Positions 1 through 6,725 of a stretch of 6,797 nt of DNA are shown piece after piece. The notes below the pieces were generated by a model. The model was not told the origin of the DNA. It saw only the letters and a program-made list of their open reading frames with translations, and did not search any database. The position numbers were made by a program, and so were the translations under genes. The DNA is from Actinomycetota bacterium (lineage in GTDB: Bacteria > Actinomycetota > Acidimicrobiia > Acidimicrobiales > JACCXE01). Each line of letters starts with the position of its first letter. The first letter of the stretch is position 1. The stretch spans positions 1-6,797 of the forward strand of contig JACCXE010000036.1 in the NCBI GenBank assembly GCA_013697265.1, written 5' to 3'.

Positions 1-1
1 G

Positions 2-460
2 CGTCGGCTCGGCATCGGCGCGCTGCTCGGCCTTCACGACGACTGGCGGGCCGAGGCGCTGTCGGTGGCCGCGCATGCACGCGAGTTGATGCACCGCTGG
101 TGGCGGGCCGAGGTCTCGGTTGCGGTACCCCGCCTGCGGCCCGCAGCGGGCGACTACGAACCGCTCGATCCGGTCGACGATCGCTCCTTCACCCAACTCA
201 TCTGCGCGTTGCGCCTGTTCCTGCCCGACCTGGGTATCTCGCTGTCGACGCGTGAGCCCGCGTTCCTGCGCGACGCGTTGGTGCCACTCGGCGTAACCAA
301 CCTGTCGGCCGGGTCGCACACCGAGCCGGGCGGTTACGCGTCCCAGAGCGAGGCCGAGCCGCAGTTCGAAATCAGCGACACCCGCTCCCCCGCCGAATTC
401 GCCGCCGCTCTGCGAGCAAACGGCTACGACCCCGTCTGGAAGGACTGGACCCGGATCTAA
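2..460 (+). CDS. thiH: 2-iminoacetate synthase ThiH, C-terminal part (5' end outside window)
   Basis: ThiH is a radical-SAM enzyme that cleaves tyrosine to dehydroglycine (2-iminoacetate) and p-cresol; the iminoacetate is condensed by ThiG into the thiazole of thiamine. The reading frame is open from base 2 to TAA at 458-460, giving 152 residues of a protein usually about 370 long. The C-terminal family signature is clear: VPRLRPA, then QLICALRLFLPDLGISLSTREP, then LSAGSHTEPGGY, and the ending QFEISDTRSPAEFAAALRANGYDPVWKDW, all as I know them from ThiH. The radical-SAM cysteine cluster (CX3CX2C) would lie upstream and cannot be seen. A GTG at 65 lies in the frame but is internal, because the conserved reading continues to the window edge. 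It converges on the minus-strand genes to its right. FO synthase and other BATS-domain enzymes were considered, but the SAGSxTEPGGY and PVWKDW motifs favour ThiH. Confidence 0.9.
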   Translation, partial: RRLGIGALLGLHDDWRAEALSVAAHARELMHRWWRAEVSVAVPRLRPAAGDYEPLDPVDDRSFTQLICALRLFLPDLGISLSTREPAFLRDALVPLGVTNLSAGSHTEPGGYASQSEAEPQFEISDTRSPAEFAAALRANGYDPVWKDWTRI

Positions 461-512
461 GCGACTACTACGCGGTGACCCGGCGATTGCACCGCGTCGC
501 GACAGATGGGAC

Positions 513-545
513 GTGCCCGGGCGGCACACCTACCTGCTTTGTGCC
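513..545. other. Short hairpin cluster downstream of thiH (GTGCC / GGCAC / GTGCC)
   Basis: GTGCC at 513-517 can pair with GGCAC at 523-527 over a five-base loop. Alternatively GGCACA at 523-528 can pair with TGTGCC at 540-545 over an eleven-base loop. The two pairings exclude each other. The cluster begins about 50 bases after the thiH stop, so it could help end thiH transcription, but no run of T follows and neither stem exceeds six base pairs. The rest of 461-709 holds no reading frame I would defend and no tRNA-like fold. Confidence 0.25.
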
Positions 546-709
546 ACGTTCGAGCGAATTGCGCGCGCCGCTCCGCGAGGTCACAGTGCGCGCTGTTGGT
601 TGATGTACGTCGGTTGTGTGGGTGGCGTCAGGGGATTCGCTTAAAACGTGGCGCGACGAGCATTCACCTCCGACGCCGCGGACCGGCGCTGCGGACCCGC
701 GTTCGTCAA

Positions 710-1108
710 TCAGAGCGCGAGGTTCGAGAGCCAGACAGCTGCGCCCGCGGCGGCCACCGCGAGGCCGGCGAACGTGTAGGACGTCAGCGTCGATTGGGTG
801 ACTACGAAGGCCGGGACGTCGGCCGCCTTGGCCCGTCGATACGAGTAGGCCGCGGCCAGTGGAGCGACTAACGCGAAACCCACCCACACCAACGCGGACC
901 GAACGTGCGGCGGGTCTGCGCCGGCGAGGTGCACCGCTAGATTTAGCGGCCACAGCACGACGAAGATCGTCACGATCAACGCCAACGAGACCGAGGACCG
1001 GGGCGGCGGCGGTGTTTTAACCGGCCGATGACCCCTAAACGCGCGTAGCCGCTTCCGGGCCGCCCGGGCCACGATCGCTGTGACAGCGATCAGTAGCACG
1101 TACTTCAT
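710..1108 (-). CDS. Hypothetical four-segment integral membrane protein, 132 aa
   Basis: I do not recognise the family. The protein starts MKYVLLIAVTAIVARAARKR. Hydrophobic stretches lie near residues 3-15, 41-63, 71-90 and 110-130, the last two rich in alanine and valine. Between the first two is a strongly basic, proline-containing stretch (about 15-37: RKR, RGHR, PPPP), which by the positive-inside rule should face the cytoplasm. Segment one is short and could instead act as a signal anchor. No catalytic motif, cysteine pair or known domain signature is visible. The ATG at 1108 is supported by a purine-rich GGGGAG eight bases upstream on the minus strand, the best ribosome site in the window. 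The gene starts 62 bases after the SDR stop, so it may be the last gene of the rnhA-SDR transcript. Reality as a gene rests on the ribosome site, the coherent membrane pattern and the lack of a better frame. Confidence 0.7.
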   Translation of the reverse strand: MKYVLLIAVTAIVARAARKRLRAFRGHRPVKTPPPPRSSVSLALIVTIFVVLWPLNLAVHLAGADPPHVRSALVWVGFALVAPLAAAYSYRRAKAADVPAFVVTQSTLTSYTFAGLAVAAAGAAVWLSNLAL

Positions 1109-1170
1109 GCGCCATTCTCCCCGACGACGACACGATTGTTGCCGCAGCGCGTTTCGTCAGGCGGCCAGAG

Positions 1171-1938
1171 TCATTTCGGTTGCATGCGGATTCCGCCGTC
1201 GAGCCTGATCGTTTCGCCGTTGAGGTAGCCGTTGTCGATGATCGCCATGGCGAGGTTGGCGAACTCGTCGGGAATTCCGAGGCGCTTGGGATACAGCACG
1301 CTCGCGGCCAACGAGGCCCGGGCCGGTTCGGGCAGCATGGCGAGCAGCGGCGTGTCCATCAGGCCGGGGGCGATGGTGTTGACCCGGATGTTCACGGCGG
1401 ACAGGTCCCGCGCCGCGGGCAAGGTCATGCCGACAACAGCGCCCTTGGACGCCGAGTACGCCAGCTGACCGATCTGTCCGTCGAAGGCCGCCACCGAAGC
1501 GGTGTTGATGATCACGCCGCGATCGCCGCCCGGGTCAGGGTCGTTCGTCGCCATCGACGACGCAGCGAGCGTCATCACGTTGAAGGTGCCGATCAAGTTG
1601 ATGTCGATGAGGAACTTGAAGGCCGCAGGGTCATGCGGGGTGTTGTCTCTGTTGATGGTGCGCACCGCAATGCCCATGCCGGCGCAGTTGACCGCAACGC
1701 GCAACGGTCCGTTCGCCGCGGCCTGGGCCACACCGGCCTGACATTCCTCGTACTTCGTGACGTCGGCCGGCGCGAAGTTCGCTTGGCCGCCCAGTTCCTT
1801 GGCCAGTGCCTCGCCCTGCTCCGCGTTGCGATCAAGAATGGTGACCGCGGCGCCGGCCCCATGAAGTCGACGCGTGGTGGCCTCACCCAGGCCCGAGGCG
1901 CCGCCGGTAACGATTGCTGATGCTCCCTGAAGGTCCAT
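1171..1938 (-). CDS. Short-chain dehydrogenase, HSD10 / type II 3-hydroxyacyl-CoA dehydrogenase-like
   Basis: This 255-residue protein is a classical NAD(H)-dependent short-chain dehydrogenase/reductase with one Rossmann domain. Visible motifs are the nucleotide loop TGGASGLG (11-18), Asp36 after the second strand (LDR, favouring NAD over NADP), Asp59 in ADV, NCAG (84-87, the usual NNAG), and the catalytic set Asn114, Ser148, Tyr161 and Lys165 (YSASK). The stretch GVIINTASVAAFDGQIGQLAYSASK, then MTLPAARDL, IAPGL, TPLL and the ending NGETIRLDGGIRMQP closely follow mammalian HSD17B10, which oxidises 3-hydroxyacyl-CoA and 2-methyl-3-hydroxybutyryl-CoA. The likely role is therefore the third step of fatty-acid or isoleucine breakdown; a steroid or acetoacetyl-CoA substrate is also possible. 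Length fits the family (about 255-261). The ATG at 1938 lies 18 bases after the rnhA stop with no strong Shine-Dalgarno, suggesting translation from a shared message. Confidence 0.9.
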   Translation of the reverse strand: MDLQGASAIVTGGASGLGEATTRRLHGAGAAVTILDRNAEQGEALAKELGGQANFAPADVTKYEECQAGVAQAAANGPLRVAVNCAGMGIAVRTINRDNTPHDPAAFKFLIDINLIGTFNVMTLAASSMATNDPDPGGDRGVIINTASVAAFDGQIGQLAYSASKGAVVGMTLPAARDLSAVNIRVNTIAPGLMDTPLLAMLPEPARASLAASVLYPKRLGIPDEFANLAMAIIDNGYLNGETIRLDGGIRMQPK

Positions 1939-1956
1939 GGCGTCGCACCGTAACGC

Positions 1957-2397
1957 TCAGCTTTCGCCCGAGGCACTCCGCTGCGAAAACGACGCGGCCA
2001 CGGCCAACTCGTCGACCTTGATATTCATCGGATCGGTGCCGTGACCCTTCACCCACTTGAACGCGACCTCGTCGATGCGCTGGCGGTAAAGCTCGATGAG
2101 CGGCTCCCATAGATCGCGGTTGGCCACGGGCTTCTTGGCGCTGTTGGTCCAGCCACGCGCTAGCCAGTTCACCCACCACTTGTCGCGGAAGCAATTCACC
2201 ACGTAGGTCGAGTCGCTCACGATCATGACCGCTCCGGGGTTCGCGAGGAGCGCCTGGAGCACGGCGTTCACTTCCATGCGTTGGTTGGTCGAGGGGTTCT
2301 CGGCTCCCGACGCCCAAGGGCCCGTGACGTCGGCCCAGGCCCAACCGCCGGGGCCTGGGTTTCCTCGGCACGCGCCGTCTGTATACACAGTCTTCAT
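1957..2397 (-). CDS. rnhA: Ribonuclease HI
   Basis: RNase HI cuts the RNA strand of RNA-DNA hybrids with two metal ions, removing R-loops and primer RNA in the cytoplasm. The 146-residue protein carries the full catalytic set: Asp7 in YTDGACRGNPGPGGW, Glu42 in NQRMEV, Asp62 in VSDSTYVV and Asp129 in VDELA, with the conserved His119 in KGHG. These correspond to Asp10, Glu48, Asp70, Asp134 and His124 of the 155-residue E. coli enzyme. A basic, tryptophan-rich handle (about 70-88, RDKWWVNWLARGW...KK) is present and would bind the hybrid. There is no fused acid-phosphatase domain, unlike the bifunctional RNase H of many mycobacteria. The ATG at 2397 places the first conserved strand correctly, but only a weak AGG precedes it, at about twelve bases. 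It heads a probable leftward operon with the SDR gene 18 bases further on, and is divergent from aceE. Confidence 0.95.
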   Translation of the reverse strand: MKTVYTDGACRGNPGPGGWAWADVTGPWASGAENPSTNQRMEVNAVLQALLANPGAVMIVSDSTYVVNCFRDKWWVNWLARGWTNSAKKPVANRDLWEPLIELYRQRIDEVAFKWVKGHGTDPMNIKVDELAVAASFSQRSASGES

Positions 2398-2434
2398 CGG
2401 ACTGCGGAACCTACTGGTGGGTAACGCCCGTACG
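2398..2434. promoter_or_regulatory. Shared 37-base divergent region between rnhA and aceE
   Basis: Both genes must be driven from this gap or from promoters lying inside the opposite gene. On the minus strand TAGGTT (2413 down to 2408) resembles an actinobacterial -10 box and would start rnhA transcription only a few bases before its ATG; no good -35 precedes it. On the plus strand TACGAT (2431-2436) also fits the TAnnnT -10 pattern but overlaps the ATG at 2435, and would favour a near-leaderless GTG start at 2444. GGTGGG at 2416-2421 is a possible aceE ribosome site, though 13 bases from the ATG. All of this is pattern reading. Confidence 0.3.
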
Positions 2435-5134
2435 ATGGATCAGGTGATCTTCGACGGATTCAGTCACCAAGTTCCGGATACAGACCCGTCGGAAACCTCC
2501 GAATGGATGGAGAGTTTTGACGCGATCGTCGAGACACACGGCAAGACTCGAGCCCGCTTCCTTCTGATGAAACTTCTCGAGCGGGCCCGCGCCCAACAGA
2601 TCGGCTTTCCGGCCACGGTGTCCACGCCGTACATCAACACCATTCCGCGTGACGCCGAACCGTGGTTCCCGGGCGACGAACACATCGAGCGGCGCATCCG
2701 CGCCTTCATTCGTTGGAACGCGGCCGTGATGGTGACGCGGGCGAACGCGCGCAGCGAAGGTATCGGTGGTCATCTGTCGACCTTCGCGTCGAGTGCCTCG
2801 CTTTACGAGGTCGGCTTCAACCACTTCTTCCGGGGCAAGGACGACGGCCAGTTCGGCGACCAGGTGTATTTCCAGGGTCACGCCGCGCCCGGCATTTACG
2901 CCCGCGCCTATCTCGAAGGCCGCCTAAGCGAGCACCAGTTGGACGGGTTCCGCACCGAGCTGGGAGGCCTCGGCCTGTCGAGCTACCCGCACCCCCGGCT
3001 CATGCCCGACTTCTGGGAGTTCCCTACCGTTTCGATGGGCCTCGGCCCGCTTCAGGCGATCTATCAGGCGCGCTTCAACCGCTACCTGTTGAACCGCGAG
3101 ATCGCCGACACCAGCAAGGCCAAAGTGTGGGGCTTTCTCGGTGATGGCGAAACCGACGAACCCGAGTCCCTCGGCGCCCTCTCACTTGCCGCGCGCGAGG
3201 GTCTCGACAACCTGGTCTTCGTGGTGAACTGCAACCTGCAACGCCTCGACGGTCCCGTGCGCGGCAACGGCAAGATCATCCAGGAACTCGAGGCCGTGTT
3301 CCGCGGCGCGGGCTGGAATGTGATCAAGGTGGTCTGGGGCTCGAAGTGGGACGAGTTGTTGGCTCGCGACACCGACGGCGTGTTGCTCAACCAGATGAAC
3401 AACACGGTGGACGGGCAGTTCCAGAAATACGCCGTGTCCGACGGCAAGTACATCCGCGACCACTTCTTCGGCCCCGACCCGCGGCTGCGCAAGATTGTCG
3501 AGCACCTCACCGACGACGAGATCCGCGCCCTACCCCGGGGCGGCCACGACTATCGCAAGCTTTATGCGGCGTACAAGGCGGCGGTTGAGCACGAGGGCTC
3601 GCCGACGGTGATCCTGGCCAAGACGATCAAGGGTTGGACGCTCGGCCCTGAGATCGAGTCGCGAAACGCCACGCATCAGATCAAGAAGATGACCAAGGCG
3701 CAGTTGCTGGCGATGCGCGACACGCTCTATCTGCAAGACGAGATTCCTGAAGCCGCGCTCGACGAGAAGCTGCCGCCCTATTACCGGCCCGCCGACGGTT
3801 CTGACATTCACGAGTACCTGATGACGCGGCGCAAGGCGCTCGACGGCTCGCTCCCCCGTCGGCTGCCCCGCGTGGCGTTGCGCGAGTTGCCAGCACCGGC
3901 CACGTTCGACGAGTTCATGGGCGGCTCCAAGGCCCAGGCCGTGTCCACCACGATGGCCTTCGCCCGGCTCATCCGGAACCTGCTTCGCGACAAGGCCATC
4001 GGCGAACGCGTCGTGCCGATCGTGCCCGACGAAGCCCGAACCTTCGGTATGGACGCGCTGTTCAAGGAGTTCGAGATCTACGCCCCGTTCGGTCAGCACT
4101 ACGAACCGGTCGACAAGGAACTGTTGCTGTCATACACCGAGTCGTCCGACGGGCAGGTGCTTGAGGAAGGCATCACCGAAGCCGGATCGATGTGTTCGTT
4201 CACCGCCGCCGGCACGTCAGCGGTCACGTGGGGCGCGCCGATGATCCCGTTTTTCATCTTCTATTCGATGTTCGGGTTCCAACGCGTCGGCGACCTGGCC
4301 TGGGCCGCCGGCGATAGCGGCGCGCGCGGTTTCATGCTCGGCGCGACCGCGGGGCGCACAACGCTAAACGGCGAGGGCTTGCAGCATCAGGACGGGCACT
4401 CGTTGTTGCTGGCGTCGACGGTGCCGAACGTCGCCGCTTATGACCCCGCGTTCGCCTACGAAGTGGCGACGATCATCCAAGACGGCATCGCCCGCATGTA
4501 CGGCCGCGAAGATCGCGACGAGTTCTTCTACATCACGCTTTACAACGAGAATTACGTGATGCCAGCTCGGCCCGACGGCGTCGAGGAGGGCATTCGCCGC
4601 GGCCTGTACCGCTTCGCCGAGGCCCCTGAGGGCCCGACGCGGGTGGCCACGGTGTTGTTCAGCGGAAGTGCGTCACAGGCTGCGCTCACTGCACGCGACG
4701 CGCTCGCCGCCGACTTCGACGTCGCCGCCGAGTTGTGGAGCGCCACGTCGTACAAGACGTTGCGGGAGGACGCGCTGTCGGTTGAACGCTTCAATCGACT
4801 GCATCCGTCGCGCTCGGCCGAGGTGCCCTACGTCACCGCCGCTCTAACCGACGCAGCCGGGCCCGTCGTCGCGGTCACCGACTTCATGAAGGCGGTGCCC
4901 GATCAGATCGCGCGCTGGGTACCGGCCTCGTACACCACGCTCGGCACCGACGGCTTCGGCCGTTCCGATACGCGTCAGGCGCTGCGCCACCACTTCGAGG
5001 TCGACGCCGGCCACATCGTCGTGGCCGTGCTCGACGCGCTGGCCGCGCAAGGTGCGGCCAAACCGCAAGAGGTCGAGGCGGCGATCGAGAAGTACGGCAT
5101 CAACGCTGATGCCCCCGATCCCCGCCTCGCCTAG
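2435..5134 (+). CDS. aceE: Pyruvate dehydrogenase E1 component, homodimeric type
   Basis: AceE decarboxylates pyruvate on thiamine diphosphate and acetylates the lipoyl groups of E2, the committed step to acetyl-CoA. From ATG 2435 it is 899 residues, matching the usual 885-930. The cofactor motif is G236-D237-G238 through N265-C266-N267 (GDGETDEPES...NCN). Glu582 in EEGITEAGS fits the glutamate that activates the thiazolium ring. His414 (ATHQIKKM) and His651/His655 (GEGLQHQDGHS) match active-site histidines of the E. coli enzyme. ETSEW, HFFRGK, YPHPRLMPDFWEFPTVSMGLGP, PDEARTFGMD and YSMFGFQR are all conserved. The frame stays open upstream to 2225, but that part is antisense to rnhA and lacks homology. 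GTG 2417 and GTG 2444 are alternative starts; conserved sequence begins only at about residue 14. The C-terminus (INADAPDPRLA) resembles the proteobacterial form more than the mycobacterial one. No aceF or lpd adjoins it, and an insertion sequence follows the stop. Confidence 0.97.
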   Translation: MDQVIFDGFSHQVPDTDPSETSEWMESFDAIVETHGKTRARFLLMKLLERARAQQIGFPATVSTPYINTIPRDAEPWFPGDEHIERRIRAFIRWNAAVMVTRANARSEGIGGHLSTFASSASLYEVGFNHFFRGKDDGQFGDQVYFQGHAAPGIYARAYLEGRLSEHQLDGFRTELGGLGLSSYPHPRLMPDFWEFPTVSMGLGPLQAIYQARFNRYLLNREIADTSKAKVWGFLGDGETDEPESLGALSLAAREGLDNLVFVVNCNLQRLDGPVRGNGKIIQELEAVFRGAGWNVIKVVWGSKWDELLARDTDGVLLNQMNNTVDGQFQKYAVSDGKYIRDHFFGPDPRLRKIVEHLTDDEIRALPRGGHDYRKLYAAYKAAVEHEGSPTVILAKTIKGWTLGPEIESRNATHQIKKMTKAQLLAMRDTLYLQDEIPEAALDEKLPPYYRPADGSDIHEYLMTRRKALDGSLPRRLPRVALRELPAPATFDEFMGGSKAQAVSTTMAFARLIRNLLRDKAIGERVVPIVPDEARTFGMDALFKEFEIYAPFGQHYEPVDKELLLSYTESSDGQVLEEGITEAGSMCSFTAAGTSAVTWGAPMIPFFIFYSMFGFQRVGDLAWAAGDSGARGFMLGATAGRTTLNGEGLQHQDGHSLLLASTVPNVAAYDPAFAYEVATIIQDGIARMYGREDRDEFFYITLYNENYVMPARPDGVEEGIRRGLYRFAEAPEGPTRVATVLFSGSASQAALTARDALAADFDVAAELWSATSYKTLREDALSVERFNRLHPSRSAEVPYVTAALTDAAGPVVAVTDFMKAVPDQIARWVPASYTTLGTDGFGRSDTRQALRHHFEVDAGHIVVAVLDALAAQGAAKPQEVEAAIEKYGINADAPDPRLA

Positions 5135-5141
5135 CTCTAGG
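5130..5141. repeat. Inverted repeat CCTAG-CT-CTAGG spanning the aceE stop codon
   Basis: CCTAG (5130-5134) and CTAGG (5137-5141) are exact inverted copies separated by CT, so the tetranucleotide CTAG occurs twice within ten bases. The first copy contains the aceE stop TAG. The second adjoins the probable left end of the insertion sequence. It may be the insertion target or part of a target duplication, but the right flank needed to decide lies outside the window. Confidence 0.5.
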
Positions 5142-5166
5142 AGACTGCTGATTAATCCGCTTTGAG

Positions 5167-5189
5167 TTCTCGCGATTTGTTCGCGGGGG
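5167..5189 (+). other. Hairpin in the IS leader, upstream of the transposase
   Basis: CGCGA (5171-5175) pairs perfectly with TCGCG (5181-5185) around a five-base TTTGT loop, and C-G and G-T pairs extend the stem to about eight or nine base pairs (5167-5175 with 5181-5189). It lies 15 bases before the transposase ATG. Many insertion sequences use such a fold to block ribosome access on transcripts running in from a neighbouring gene, here aceE; that role is inferred. No T-run follows, so it is not a typical intrinsic terminator. Confidence 0.4.
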
Positions 5190-5204
5190 ATTCAGACTGG
5201 TGGC

Positions 5205-6725
5205 ATGCAAGGCAAGAGCGATCCGAACGTCGAGTTTCTTGATGCGGCGGCGTTGTGCGGGCATCTGGTTCGGGCGGGTTCGGTGCACGCGTTTCTCGCC
5301 GAGCACCGTCAGCGCCTGTTCCCGGATGACTTGTTCGTCGACTTGTTCAAGTCCGCGCGGGGCCGGCCGTCGGTGCCGGCCGATGTGGTCGCGACCGTGA
5401 TGGTGTTGCAGGCGCTCGAGAGTCTCTCGGACCGCGAGGCGGTTGATCGGCTGCGCACCGACATCACGTGGAAGGTCGCCGCGGGCCGAGCCCTGACCGA
5501 CGAGGGGTTTCATTCGACGGTGCTCACGTTGTGGCGCAACAAGCTGCGCGACTCGAACCAGCCGCAACGGATCTTCGACGCGGTGCGCGCGGTGGTGGCC
5601 GAGACCGGCATGTTGAAGGGCAAGACACGACGTGCGTTGGACTCGACCGTGCTCGACGATGCGGTCGCGACCCAGGACACCGTGACGCAGTTGGTCGCCG
5701 CGATCCGCCGCGTTCGTCGCCTCGTGCCGCAAGCCGCGGCGTTGGACTTGGCCGCGCATGACTACGAGTCGCCGGGCAAGCCGGCGATCGCGTGGGACGA
5801 CGCCGAGGCACGTGAGGCGCTGATCACTGCGCTCGTGACCGACGCGCTGCAAGTGCTCGCTGAGCTCGCCGTCGTCGAGCTCGACGACGTCGCGACCGAA
5901 GCGATCGGTCTGCTCGGCCTGGTCGCAGGCCAAGACGTCGAGCCGGGCGAGGACGAAGGGAGCTGGCGGATCGCCCGCAAAACCGCTCCCGATCGGGTCG
6001 TGTCGACGGTCGACACCGAATCACGCCACATTCACAAGACAGTCCACGAATACCGCGACGGCTACAAAGCCCACATCGCGATCGAGCCCGACACCGGCAT
6101 CGTGACCGCGGCGACTCTGACCGCCGGCAACGTGACCGACGCCGCCGCGACCGAAACTCTGCTCGCCGGCGAGGAGCCCGGCTTGGAGATCTACGCCGAC
6201 TCCGCCTACGCGTCGGGAGCCAACCGCGTCGCAATACGCGGCGCTGGCCATGACGCCGTGATCAAAGCGATCCCGCTGCGCCGGGCGGTGCCCGGCGGGT
6301 TCGACCGCGACGACTTCGTTGTTGATCATCGCAACCGAACAGTGACCTGCCCCGCCGGCCACACCATCGCCATGACACCGACCGGCAACGCCGTGTTCGG
6401 TGTCCGCTGCGGACCATGCCCGCTGCGCGCCCAATGCACCACCGCCAAAGCCGGCAAGACCGTTCACATACGCGTCCACGACGACGAACTCGTCTACGCA
6501 CGCCAAGCCTGGCGTGACGACGTTTTCCGCGAGCACTACCGGCAACACCGGCCCATGGTCGAACGCAGCCTCGCCTGGCTCGTGCGCGGCGGCAACCGAC
6601 GCGTCCGTTACCGCGGCGCGCAACGCAACCAGCAGTGGCTCACCACGCGGATCGCCGCGCTCAACCTCCGACGCCTACTCAACCTCGGACTCCACCGCGA
6701 CGACATCGGCTGGGCTATCGCCTAA
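5205..6725 (+). CDS. IS1182-family transposase
   Basis: This 506-residue protein should cut and rejoin the ends of its own insertion sequence with a DDE (RNase H-fold) active site. Residues about 50-115 (GRPSVPADVVATVMVLQ, then LSDREAVDRLRTDITWK) form the N-terminal DUF772-type domain of IS1182 and IS5-related transposases. Likely catalytic residues are Asp146 in ALDSTVLDD, Asp332 in YADSAYAS and Glu453 in HRPMVERSLAWLVRGGNRRVRYRG. Between the first two lies the family's long insertion, ending in DRVVSTVDTESRH and DGYKAHIAIEPDTG. A four-cysteine set (Cys382, Cys402, Cys405, Cys411; CPAGH and CGPCPLRAQC) could bind zinc. The ATG at 5205 gives the first conserved block at a normal distance; only a weak GGTGG lies immediately before it, and a leader hairpin lies upstream. 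No frameshift or stop interrupts it, so it looks intact. GC-rich codon use resembles that of its neighbours. Confidence 0.93.
   Translation: MQGKSDPNVEFLDAAALCGHLVRAGSVHAFLAEHRQRLFPDDLFVDLFKSARGRPSVPADVVATVMVLQALESLSDREAVDRLRTDITWKVAAGRALTDEGFHSTVLTLWRNKLRDSNQPQRIFDAVRAVVAETGMLKGKTRRALDSTVLDDAVATQDTVTQLVAAIRRVRRLVPQAAALDLAAHDYESPGKPAIAWDDAEAREALITALVTDALQVLAELAVVELDDVATEAIGLLGLVAGQDVEPGEDEGSWRIARKTAPDRVVSTVDTESRHIHKTVHEYRDGYKAHIAIEPDTGIVTAATLTAGNVTDAAATETLLAGEEPGLEIYADSAYASGANRVAIRGAGHDAVIKAIPLRRAVPGGFDRDDFVVDHRNRTVTCPAGHTIAMTPTGNAVFGVRCGPCPLRAQCTTAKAGKTVHIRVHDDELVYARQAWRDDVFREHYRQHRPMVERSLAWLVRGGNRRVRYRGAQRNQQWLTTRIAALNLRRLLNLGLHRDDIGWAIA
5870..5889. repeat. Perfect 20-base palindrome inside the transposase gene
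   Basis: CGTCGTCGAG (5870-5879) is followed at once by its exact reverse complement CTCGACGACG (5880-5889), with no spacer. It falls in codons for VVELDDV, in the variable insertion between the first two catalytic aspartates. Both halves are built from common GC-rich valine, glutamate and aspartate codons, so chance is plausible. Confidence 0.8.

Noticed and set aside
506..871. A 121-residue plus-strand reading frame after thiH
   Set aside because: It is arginine-rich and low in hydrophobic residues, as expected of a chance frame in GC-rich DNA, and overlaps the better-supported membrane protein gene.
1180..1920. A 246-residue plus-strand frame opposite the SDR gene
   Set aside because: It mirrors the SDR codons, has no family motif, and the SDR on the other strand has every catalytic residue.
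2225..2434. An in-frame 70-residue N-terminal extension of aceE
   Set aside because: It is wholly antisense to the start of rnhA apart from the short gap, has no AceE-like residues, and would make AceE longer than usual. Homology begins after ATG 2435.
3530..4099. A 189-residue minus-strand frame within aceE
   Set aside because: It is an antisense shadow of strongly conserved AceE sequence.
5100..5933. A 277-residue minus-strand frame opposite the transposase
   Set aside because: It is the antisense shadow of the transposase, with arginine- and histidine-heavy composition and no recognisable domain.
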